From a virus, in the IMG/VR virus record IMGVR_UViG_3300005663_001384, positions 1 to 20,654 of that record: DNA of 20,654 nt. The stretch is one strand, 5' to 3'. How positions within the stretch are numbered: position 1 is the stretch's first letter; each line of letters starts with the position of its first letter. The notes below the pieces were generated by a model, which was not told where the DNA came from, made no database searches, and worked only from the letters and a program-made list of their open reading frames with translations. The position numbers and the translations under genes are program-made. This document shows positions 7,852 through 14,021 of this stretch, piece by piece.

Positions 7852-7925
7852 AAATAATTCGGAGAAGGCTCAGCTTAAAACAAACCAACAGAGAGAAAGG
7901 AAAGAAAATGACACCTTCTCCGAAT
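7852..7925 (-). terminator. Hairpin with long loop after the capsid gene, terminator candidate
   Basis: A perfect 12-bp inverted repeat: ATTCGGAGAAGG (minus, 7925-7914) pairs with CCTTCTCCGAAT (minus, 7868-7857) around a 45-nt pyrimidine-rich loop. It is followed on the minus strand by TATTTT. The intergenic stretch 7815-7947 holds no gene; besides this hairpin it contains only the leader repeat. It may terminate or attenuate capsid transcripts or protect their 3' ends. The long loop is atypical of a simple intrinsic terminator. Confidence 0.55.
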
Positions 7926-7947
7926 ATTAACTTTTTCAAAGAACCTG

Positions 7948-9495
7948 TTACAGCATTGTCGCCTCGGTCAAATCGGTAAATTTTACTCCACGTGGGTCTG
8001 TCGGAGCAATCAAGCAGTAATACCAGAACGGAGATTCCAGTAAATCCATCGGAGCACCGCCCGAAGAATGAGCCACTGAAAATACACCTGTAAGACCGCC
8101 AAGCGGATTGAGAAATTCAATCTCCTGGCCCATTGTAGCTTCGAGTCCACCAAGTCTCGGAGGACTATATCGTTTGATATTGTCTCCACCAAACTTACAT
8201 GCGTAGAGCGTATTACTGAGACACATCGGACTCATAATCCACTCATAGGTTCGCCCACCAAACTCGTAAGAAATCTGAGACCAACCCCCCTTCATTGACA
8301 GGGCTTTTCCGGTTCGCTCATAATTCATTCTGTTATTATACAAACCGGGCTGTTCGAGCCATTTCAACTGAACACCCTGAGTTGTAATAACAGTATCCAG
8401 AGTCTCGCCCGGGTAAGCGTCCAAATATCCACCGATGTAACCATTGATTACATTATCAGTGAGGGGACCATTAATGGCTTTAACCTGAGACTTGAACTGA
8501 GGATAAACATCTAAATCAAGAGCCGCAGCCCCAGATGTTCCGCCCATAATAGTACCGGACGATTTAATCCAATCATTTATTCCCCAACTAAACTGAGGTC
8601 TGGTAGCAGTCGTATACCGAGTTGTCTTGGCGAATACAATCCAATCATCCGCAGCCGGGTCTTGGGTATAATCCCCAAATCCGGTCAAAGAACCATCAGA
8701 TGAATCTATAGGTCTGACAGTTATCTTCTTACCAAGATAATCAACCGCCGAAATAATCATGTGAATATAATTGGCACTTTCATAATTTCGGACATCGGTT
8801 CCATCTGTAGCCGTACCGTCCTGCAATACTCCAGCACTATCGGCAACAAAATCAATCCGCATACTCTGACGGAAATTACTAATACGACCCTTAGTCTCAT
8901 CAATAACAATATCCAAATAACCAGTGTTAGTTGAATTATCCGCTACCGAAGAAATTCTACCGATAACCTGATTCTCATTGCCCGAATCATTGGTTACAAT
9001 ATGAGAGAAGAAACTGGAAGCCTCATAAATAGCTTTCAATTTCGCTACGGCTTTCATATCCCGCACGACCTTCTTAATCTGAGCCGCATTCAACAAATCA
9101 GCCTGCTTCCAGGCAACGGGAATGCTAAAGTTTCCAACTACTTTATGAAGTACAAGTTCCCGCTTAATATCGCCCATGTGAGGAGATTCCACCGCACTCG
9201 GGAAAATAGACAAATTACTTGCGGCTGTTCCCTGAGCAAGCATCTCTGCCATAGTACCGGCGAAAGTGGTCATTTCCGGACCGAGAGGATCACCAGACTC
9301 AATCAGACCGGCTACTCCTGTTTCATAGAGATGTATTACTTTATAACCCCGACCAAGACCCTGCTGGCTCTTAACACCAAAAGCCGTCCTCTTAATCTTA
9401 TCGAACACAGGAGCAATAACCGGTCCTATGTCGTGGATAATCATCGGCAATTCCTCACGAACTAAATTATCAAGGCTACTAATTGCTTCACTCAT
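7948..9495 (-). CDS. Major capsid protein (HK97-type fold inferred)
   Basis: A 515-residue protein, in the usual place for the capsid gene after the scaffold-like gene. It has the features of large phage capsid proteins: a helical N-terminus (SLDNLVREELPMIIHDIGPV), a long E-loop-like region around residues 45-110 with GRGYKVIHLYETG, a spine-like helix near QIKKVVRDMKAVAKLKAIYE, a large inserted beta domain at roughly 185-320, and a C-terminal P-domain-like end (FSVAHSSGGAPMDLLESPFW). There is no strong motif, so the call rests on size, composition and synteny. AAGGAGT with an 8-nt spacer is a strong Shine-Dalgarno, and the ATG overlaps the stop of the upstream endonuclease gene as ATGA. High expression is expected. 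The hairpin at 7852-7925 follows it. Confidence 0.75.
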   Translation of the reverse strand: MSEAISSLDNLVREELPMIIHDIGPVIAPVFDKIKRTAFGVKSQQGLGRGYKVIHLYETGVAGLIESGDPLGPEMTTFAGTMAEMLAQGTAASNLSIFPSAVESPHMGDIKRELVLHKVVGNFSIPVAWKQADLLNAAQIKKVVRDMKAVAKLKAIYEASSFFSHIVTNDSGNENQVIGRISSVADNSTNTGYLDIVIDETKGRISNFRQSMRIDFVADSAGVLQDGTATDGTDVRNYESANYIHMIISAVDYLGKKITVRPIDSSDGSLTGFGDYTQDPAADDWIVFAKTTRYTTATRPQFSWGINDWIKSSGTIMGGTSGAAALDLDVYPQFKSQVKAINGPLTDNVINGYIGGYLDAYPGETLDTVITTQGVQLKWLEQPGLYNNRMNYERTGKALSMKGGWSQISYEFGGRTYEWIMSPMCLSNTLYACKFGGDNIKRYSPPRLGGLEATMGQEIEFLNPLGGLTGVFSVAHSSGGAPMDLLESPFWYYCLIAPTDPRGVKFTDLTEATML

Positions 9496-10034
9496 AATTT
9501 TTTACTCCTTAAAATAGTGAATTTTGGAGTTTCATGTATTTTATTTTCATACTTATTAAACACATCAGTCCCCAAATATTCTCGTATTAAGTCAAGGGAT
9601 GAAACCTTATCAAACCATGCAATCATAGCATTGCAGGGTTTACAAATAAGACCTCGAATGACTCCTGTTTTATGGTCATGGTCAACGCACAACTTATGAG
9701 GTAAAACAGATTGACTTACCTCGCAAATAGCACAATTACCATTTTGAAACTCAAAAAGTTGTTCATACTCTTTTGTAGCCAAATGAATCCCATAAGACCT
9801 CCAATGGTATTCTTGTTGTCTGGTTGGAGAAGAACAAATACAAGCAGAACCGTCCGTTCTATGCCGCCCACAAACACTATGTTCCCAATAATAAACGGAA
9901 CCATCAGAATGATACCGTTTTAACAATTGTCGAAGATGCCCGCAATCATCTATTGAACAATTACGTCTCCGATGGACAATTCCATCTGAATCATGAAAAT
10001 AACTCTTTTTGATTCCAGTCCAAGTAGAAATCAC
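9492..10034 (-). CDS. Endonuclease VII-type HNH nuclease, probable free-standing homing endonuclease
   Basis: A 180-residue protein. The C-terminal half carries the Endonuclease_7 (PF02945) signature: CAIC at 101-104, VDHDHKTG at 117-124 with the catalytic DHDH, then RGLICKPCN at 127-135, giving a four-cysteine zinc site around a beta-beta-alpha-metal nuclease. The N-terminal half has further Cys/His residues (C26, C31, C55, H58, C65, C67) that probably form a second zinc-binding DNA-recognition module. Its position between scaffold and capsid genes, interrupting a normally tight pair, suggests a mobile homing gene; a Holliday-junction resolvase role, as in T4 gp49, is the alternative. The start is uncertain: AAGGAG at 10040-10045 is only 4 nt from the GTG at 10034 but 7 nt from the next codon, ATT. 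The first ATG after it (ATGTGA) is a dead end. Confidence 0.85.
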   Translation of the reverse strand: MISTWTGIKKSYFHDSDGIVHRRRNCSIDDCGHLRQLLKRYHSDGSVYYWEHSVCGRHRTDGSACICSSPTRQQEYHWRSYGIHLATKEYEQLFEFQNGNCAICEVSQSVLPHKLCVDHDHKTGVIRGLICKPCNAMIAWFDKVSSLDLIREYLGTDVFNKYENKIHETPKFTILRSKKL

Positions 10035-10064
10035 ATAACTCCTTAACTATACAGTTTCAGTTAC

Positions 10065-10080
10065 GTTGAATAAATTCAAC
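10065..10080. repeat. 16-bp perfect palindrome upstream of the endonuclease gene
   Basis: GTTGAAT and ATTCAAC face each other across 2 bp in the 85-bp gap between the scaffold stop and the endonuclease start. The 2-nt centre is too tight for a full hairpin; a 6-bp stem with a 4-nt loop or a dimeric-protein operator is possible. No other gene or promoter is visible in the gap. Confidence 0.4.
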
Positions 10081-10119
10081 ACGCTATATAGTCTGAGTTT
10101 CCAATCATCAGATTTCCGG

Positions 10120-10998
10120 TTATCGCATTTGCCGAGCTTCTTTAACAGCTTTCTGTAAATACCTATCGACAACATTTTGCTCATCAGTATCCTTATCGGC
10201 GGAAACTCGCTTGATTGGTTCATCGGCTTGGATTGCAGCGGAGAATCCTTCACTCGGTCCCAGGCCCAAAAAGGGGTGCTGGGTGAGTTTCTTTGGGATA
10301 CCTAATTTAGTCAATCGAGCACGCACCATCTGTACGACCCCACTAACCAATTCGGCTCCAAACGGAACTCCATCTTGAATCTTCCTAAGAACATCCTCAG
10401 CTACCATATCTTTAACAGCGACGAGAACATCTTTCTCGTCCTTACCTACTATCATTTTACCAATAATCTCATCTTTGTCAACCGCTAAGTCCGATATTTC
10501 TCTAATTTCTTTCCTCGCATCGGCCACATGCCTATTTTGACTATGTTCTAAAACAGCTTTGACCTCCGCAGGGTTAGTTCCAAATACTTCCTTAAATTGA
10601 GTGCTGAAATCCGCAGTGGAATTTTTTGCCTCTTTTTCTTGCTCGGCAGGTTCCTCTTTGAGATACTGCATAAACTCAGCCGGATCAACTTCCAACAAAC
10701 CAGCCAATTCTTTAACATCAGCTTCGGAAGGTTTATCCGCCGCATTTATAGTTTTCATAAGGGATTCCACCCGAACCCCACGTTCTGCGGTTTTAGTGGC
10801 AGTTGCAGCCTCCTGGAAACGCTTATCTGCCCCAGCCGATTTAGTCGCAAGTGTTTTCAACTCATCAATGGTTAAATTCCGCTCCTCACCATCCACTGTA
10901 ATAGCATGAGTCGTAACTTTTGGCTCTGTTTTTGGTTCGGTCTTAGGTTCAGTTTTCGGCTCTATAACCGGCTCTGTTTTAGGTTCTGTTTCTGCCAT
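10120..10998 (-). CDS. Capsid scaffolding-like protein
   Basis: A 292-residue, highly charged, mostly helical protein between portal and capsid genes, the classical position of the scaffold. Residues 3-27 are a TEPK tetrapeptide repeat. Residues 30-45 contain a short strand segment, ITVDGEERNLTIDELKTLAT, of a type common at the N-terminus of phage scaffolds. Residues 60-220 are Glu/Lys/Ala-rich with coiled-coil potential. The C-terminus is basic (YLQKAVKEARQMR), as expected for the capsid-binding end of a scaffold. It contains no protease motif and no cysteine. AAGGGA precedes the ATG. Assignment is from composition and synteny rather than a conserved motif. Confidence 0.7.
   Translation of the reverse strand: MAETEPKTEPVIEPKTEPKTEPKTEPKVTTHAITVDGEERNLTIDELKTLATKSAGADKRFQEAATATKTAERGVRVESLMKTINAADKPSEADVKELAGLLEVDPAEFMQYLKEEPAEQEKEAKNSTADFSTQFKEVFGTNPAEVKAVLEHSQNRHVADARKEIREISDLAVDKDEIIGKMIVGKDEKDVLVAVKDMVAEDVLRKIQDGVPFGAELVSGVVQMVRARLTKLGIPKKLTQHPFLGLGPSEGFSAAIQADEPIKRVSADKDTDEQNVVDRYLQKAVKEARQMR
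10918..10992 (-). repeat. Imperfect 12-bp tandem repeat coding for TEPK
   Basis: About six degenerate 12-bp units encode TEPK TEPV IEPK TEPK TEPK TEPK near the N-terminus of the scaffold-like protein. Third-position differences between units show that the array is old and kept at protein level. Length variation between related phages would be expected. Confidence 0.75.
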
Positions 10999-11015
10999 AT
11001 TTTTTTCCCTTCAAA

Positions 11016-13046
11016 TTAGTATTGTGGTGTTTCTCCTCCACCCTGCGGAGGTTGCATTTCAAGCTCTGCGGCATCTTCCGGTTGGAGCATTTCTTCTGGT
11101 AATTCCCCCAACCCTACTTTATGTTCTTCATAATGTTCTATAAAAGCATCCCTAACTTCCTGAGAGGCAGCGTAGAACTCAGGCCGAGCCATAAAAGCAT
11201 CGAGAACACTTAAATGAACTAAGTGCATATCTCTCTCTGCTACAATGACTTTACCTGGTTTTTCCCCATCGCCGAACAGAGATAGGTTTTCAAGTTTAGA
11301 CCGGCGATAATTCTGCCAAGCCACTTCATTTCCAACTGCGGAATCTAACCCTAATTCCCGCACCTTGAAACTATATTCATCAAGTGTAATTCGACCTTTA
11401 TCAAGAGCTTCTTTTAATTCCAACTTCTGTTGCTCTTTTGATATAGGAACTTCGGATGCTATATTTATATTAACCTCATCCGGAGATGGAATTGCATTTT
11501 GGGCTAAACTAATTTCACCTGTTGAAGAATCCAAGACTATTCCCGCCAAAGAATCATCGAGATTATTAATGCTAACTACCTTACTGGCAGGCCAAATAGC
11601 CTTACTGATACCGAGCATAGCCCGATAAACCCCAGATACAGCAACCGCAACATTTTTAGCGGTAGGTGACAAAGGAATATTACTTGTCTCATATAGGAAT
11701 CCCAATCCAGAAGCCGAATCAACTCTACCAGGAGCACCTCCCTTTAACATTTCCGTAGGTTGATTAGCACTATCATTCATTATACTAATTGCCAATGTAG
11801 CCGCCTCAATTTGAGGTTTTGTCAATCTCGCAGGTTCTATATTAAAAGGCTTCAATTCCGGAGTTGTATAATCAGGCTCATAAGTTATCCGCTTAACACC
11901 ATCCTGCCCCCTATGAGCATCAGGCGGAGTACCAAGAGAAGCAGGCCACATCATCAACCCATACAAATCATAATCCGATATTGTCTGGAAAAGACTACTA
12001 AGACTGTATTCTGCCTCAGTATTTAAGGGCAACAACTGATCTACAAAAGACCTACCATAAAAACCACCTACAGTAACATCTCTCGCCACCCGTATAGGCA
12101 TGTGGAACCGTTCATTGGAGTGGTCATAACGATGCAGTTGCCTCAACCTATTATAAGACCCTGCCAAAATAAGATATTCAGCTAAATACCCATCCGAAGT
12201 CTCGGTCCAAACTTCAACCAATAATGTCACATCCGTTTGTGTTTTATCTTTTTTGTTTTTTCTCCCCGCCCATTGAGTCTCTACCTGACTATTACTGGTT
12301 GCACTTCTAACAAAGAATCCCCCCCCAACAGTAGTCAAGGAAGCCGTCCCCTGAAATTTAGATGTTGCATCCGCAGGTAAATCCCCAAACGGAACCTTAA
12401 AATCATCCATCCCTTTATAAACTTTTTTACCGGCACCGGGAGTTATTGTTAAACTTTTAACCCAATCAGTCGGTACATATCTTACCCTAATCAATCCCCG
12501 CACATCAGTAGGAGCGGAAACATCAATCGGAATAGGAATCAATTCCCAAGGAGGAATAGTCTCAATTCCAACACTATCTGGCCCTTCAACCCATAACCCA
12601 AATCCAATAGTCCCATACTGTAGCAACATCGGAAAAGCATTCAACGCTAATGAAGCTACTTTCTCCTGTGGAAACATCGAATCCAGTACAACCTGGGCCG
12701 TACTCGCCTTTCTCAAACCATCAAGACTTTGCCCCCTCCTCGATACAGCAGGGGCCATATTAATAGAAAGTAATCTCCCCAACTGAGATTGATACTTTGC
12801 AATAATCCCCTCATACCTGAATTTAAGCACCCCAGCCTCATTCAAATAAGAGGCATTCAATGTCCCATCCCCGTAGTTAATATTAGTAAAATTCCTAAGC
12901 CCTCGCATATAGAAATGATTAATATACCAATTTATACTAATCGGATTCATCCTTGAACGCCCCGAGGTTACGAGATATTGAAATATCTCCTCCACTTGAG
13001 GTTTATTAGCCGGGGTATCTTTTGGTAATACGAATTTATAGGCGAT
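11016..13046 (-). CDS. Portal protein
   Basis: Head-tail portal, inferred from size (about 676 residues), position between TerL and scaffold, and pattern. The N-terminal half has GLRNFTNINY, a long helix with LKFRYEGIIAKYQSQLGRLL, and YGTIGFGLWVEG followed by ETIPPWELIPIP, typical of portal wing regions. Then come FHMPIRVARDVTVGGFYGRSF and an Ala/Ser helix with TLAISIMNDSANQPTEMLKG. The C-terminus is acidic and Gln/Gly-rich. Start: the first canonical codon is GTG at 12995, which has no Shine-Dalgarno. The frame stays open upstream for 17 codons that read as a natural N-terminus (AYKFVLPKDTPANKPQVEE). A perfect GGAGGT at 13055-13060 lies 8 nt before an ATC codon at 13046, so I place the start there as a near-cognate initiator. 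If this is wrong, use 12995. Confidence 0.8.
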   Translation of the reverse strand: MAYKFVLPKDTPANKPQVEEIFQYLVTSGRSRMNPISINWYINHFYMRGLRNFTNINYGDGTLNASYLNEAGVLKFRYEGIIAKYQSQLGRLLSINMAPAVSRRGQSLDGLRKASTAQVVLDSMFPQEKVASLALNAFPMLLQYGTIGFGLWVEGPDSVGIETIPPWELIPIPIDVSAPTDVRGLIRVRYVPTDWVKSLTITPGAGKKVYKGMDDFKVPFGDLPADATSKFQGTASLTTVGGGFFVRSATSNSQVETQWAGRKNKKDKTQTDVTLLVEVWTETSDGYLAEYLILAGSYNRLRQLHRYDHSNERFHMPIRVARDVTVGGFYGRSFVDQLLPLNTEAEYSLSSLFQTISDYDLYGLMMWPASLGTPPDAHRGQDGVKRITYEPDYTTPELKPFNIEPARLTKPQIEAATLAISIMNDSANQPTEMLKGGAPGRVDSASGLGFLYETSNIPLSPTAKNVAVAVSGVYRAMLGISKAIWPASKVVSINNLDDSLAGIVLDSSTGEISLAQNAIPSPDEVNINIASEVPISKEQQKLELKEALDKGRITLDEYSFKVRELGLDSAVGNEVAWQNYRRSKLENLSLFGDGEKPGKVIVAERDMHLVHLSVLDAFMARPEFYAASQEVRDAFIEHYEEHKVGLGELPEEMLQPEDAAELEMQPPQGGGETPQY

Positions 13047-13048
13047 GG

Positions 13049-13333
13049 TTAATTACCTCCAACTTCGAGGGTGTAATTACTATTTGCAGGTTTTTTATCT
13101 TTTTTCTTACCAGATGCAATGCCTTTAAGATTCTTCTGCGGAGGTTTCTGACTTGCAACCAAAGCTCGTAGTAGTTCTGGTTTAGCACTCTTTTCTCCGG
13201 CTACAAGTATCATAAGTTGCTTATTGGTTTCGGTAATTCTCGTAACGGATAAAAGGATAACCATTAAAAGGACAACTACAAAAAGTATGAGCAATCCAGT
13301 AAAAATACTAAAAAATAAAATTATTGGATTCAT
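13049..13333 (-). CDS. Small N-terminally anchored membrane protein, 94 aa
   Basis: Residues 1-30 form a strong hydrophobic segment (MNPIILFFSIFTGLLILFVV onwards). Next is a short helical region with KQLMILVAGEKSAKPELLRAL, then a very basic, lysine-rich tail (KKKDKKPANS). The topology is probably a single-pass anchor with a cytoplasmic basic tail. It is the first gene after the promoter at 13360-13387, with AAAGGAAG as Shine-Dalgarno, so it leads a transcription unit into the portal gene. Its last codons supply the portal Shine-Dalgarno. It could be a membrane tether for assembly or a holin-like protein; the family is not recognised. Confidence 0.75.
   Translation of the reverse strand: MNPIILFFSIFTGLLILFVVVLLMVILLSVTRITETNKQLMILVAGEKSAKPELLRALVASQKPPQKNLKGIASGKKKDKKPANSNYTLEVGGN
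13136..13144 (+). repeat. CTGCGGAGG motif, representative of 12 dispersed copies
   Basis: Exact copies of CTGCGGAGG on the plus strand start at 1858, 5446, 11043, 13136, 16477 and 16612. Exact copies on the minus strand (CCTCCGCAG on plus) start at 1558, 3173, 10563, 14126, 16191 and 20310. One-mismatch copies start at 16285 and 20484. The base before CTGCGGAGG is a pyrimidine in 11 of 12 copies. The copies fall inside genes in different frames. None occurs between 5455 and 10562 or between 16621 and 20309. Confidence 0.85.
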
Positions 13334-13359
13334 ATTCTTCCTTTCTTCATATTATCTTA

Positions 13360-13387
13360 ATTATACCACAGAATCAATTCTTGTCAA
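13360..13387 (-). promoter_or_regulatory. Sigma70-type promoter upstream of the membrane protein and portal genes
   Basis: TTGACA (13387-13382) and TATAAT (13365-13360) are perfect consensus boxes separated by 16 bp. TGG directly before the -10 makes an extended -10. A palindrome, AGAATTGATTCT (13381-13370), fills most of the spacer and could be an operator. The promoter lies over the end of the degenerate homing-endonuclease remnant, whose TAA stop is inside the -10 box. It would drive the 94-residue membrane protein, portal, scaffold and capsid genes. Confidence 0.85.
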
Positions 13388-13483
13388 TGGAAAATTCAAA
13401 TAGGCAAAATCGCCATATTCTTCCGTAGCGGCTTCATCATAAGCTAAAGCATATTGTCCTTGAGTAAGTTTAATCTTTTTCAG
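13361..13483 (-). pseudogene. Internally deleted remnant of an HNH/AP2-type homing endonuclease
   Basis: An open frame of 40 codons without a canonical start; it can begin at CTG 13483. The first 11 residues, LKKIKLTQGQY, match the usual N-terminus of phage HNH/AP2 homing endonucleases (consensus like KxIxLTQGQYALVDDED). The remaining part, ALAYDEAATEEYGDFAYLNF, matches the usual end of their AP2 DNA-binding domain (like AAxAYDEAAxxYFGEFAxLNFP). The whole middle, including HNH catalysis, is missing, as if a deletion joined two places that both read A-L. Family consensus sequences are from memory. The frame overlaps the end of the upstream gene and ends in the -10 box of the promoter. A short functional peptide cannot be excluded but decay is the simpler reading. 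Confidence 0.65.
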
Positions 13484-13718
13484 CTTTTTTTACCTTTTTA
13501 ACATAAAAATCAATGCCCCATTTGAATCCAGCATCCTCCAAATCCTGCTTAAAGCTCATCATATCTCCAACTGTAAATTTTCGACCAGACCGCAACCAAG
13601 CTCCAATCAAATCATTATAATCCAACTCTCCATTTTCCAGATTACCTGTTTTCTGAAAAGCCTCAAAGCATTCCCCGGTTTTATCCACGAAAAGATAATA
13701 TTGTTCATTTTCCATCAT
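13470..13718 (-). CDS. Hypothetical protein, 82 aa
   Basis: A soluble, acidic, aromatic-rich small protein: MMENEQYYLFVDKTGECFEA, then LENGELDYNDLIGAWLRSGR, FTVGDMMSFKQDLEDAGFKW and a lysine-rich tail VKKVKKAEKD. It may be an all-alpha-plus-beta adaptor; no family is recognised. Two adjacent ATG codons are possible starts; the second (13715) is better spaced from the GGGG Shine-Dalgarno. It sits between TerL and portal together with another unknown, a position often used for accessory or early genes. Its 3' end overlaps the homing-endonuclease remnant. Confidence 0.72.
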   Translation of the reverse strand: MMENEQYYLFVDKTGECFEAFQKTGNLENGELDYNDLIGAWLRSGRKFTVGDMMSFKQDLEDAGFKWGIDFYVKKVKKAEKD

Positions 13719-13784
13719 TTCCCCTTTTTAATTTCCCACTATACCGAATATCCTATGTAGGAAACTTATTGTTTTCCTTTCTAA

Positions 13785-14009
13785 TCAACTATGTTGCACC
13801 TCTAACTCTTTTTTTGGGACTAAGATTCTATCCTTTCCGTCATAATAGGGAGTAGAAGTCTTAACACGAGTAACAAACGCAGTATCTGCATTTGTATTAT
13901 GCACGAATCTATAAAATTCCCCTCCAAGTAGCCTCGGTTTTTTAATCCCACACATAACATCCTCGTATTTACCATGAGGTTTAACGAAAACAATATTCCC
14001 TTTTTTCAT
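13785..14009 (-). CDS. Hypothetical protein, 74 aa
   Basis: A small basic protein beginning MKKGNIVFVKPHGKYEDVMC, with alternating strands (FYRFVHNTNADTAFVTRVK) and a C-terminal KDRILVPKKELEV. The pattern, KKGNIVFVKPHGKYEDV through DRILVPKKEL, looks like a small SH3-like or KOW-type barrel; this is only a fold guess. It lies 12 nt after the TerL stop with an AAAGGATG Shine-Dalgarno. After its stop there are 66 bp without a gene, containing a 12-bp palindrome TCCTATGTAGGA at 13751-13762. Confidence 0.72.
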   Translation of the reverse strand: MKKGNIVFVKPHGKYEDVMCGIKKPRLLGGEFYRFVHNTNADTAFVTRVKTSTPYYDGKDRILVPKKELEVQHS

Positions 14010-14021
14010 TTTTCATCCTTT

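Noticed and set aside
9001-9465. 154-codon plus-strand frame opposite the capsid gene
   Set aside because: Antisense shadow; no start signal and no recognisable domain.
10065-10130. Group I intron-like bases (CAGACTATATAG on the minus strand) near the endonuclease gene
   Set aside because: The P, Q and S core elements are not visible, and the scaffold and capsid genes on either side are complete with their own start signals, so no exon is split.
10047-10253. 68-codon minus-strand frame running past the scaffold stop
   Set aside because: Most of it is an alternative frame of the scaffold gene; the tail in the gap has no start or family signal.
13719-13784. Possible micro-ORF with a Shine-Dalgarno (AAAGGA) and no ATG before the 82-residue gene
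   Set aside because: Only 12 codons, starts at ATA, no independent support; noted because it resembles the near-cognate pattern but is too weak to list.
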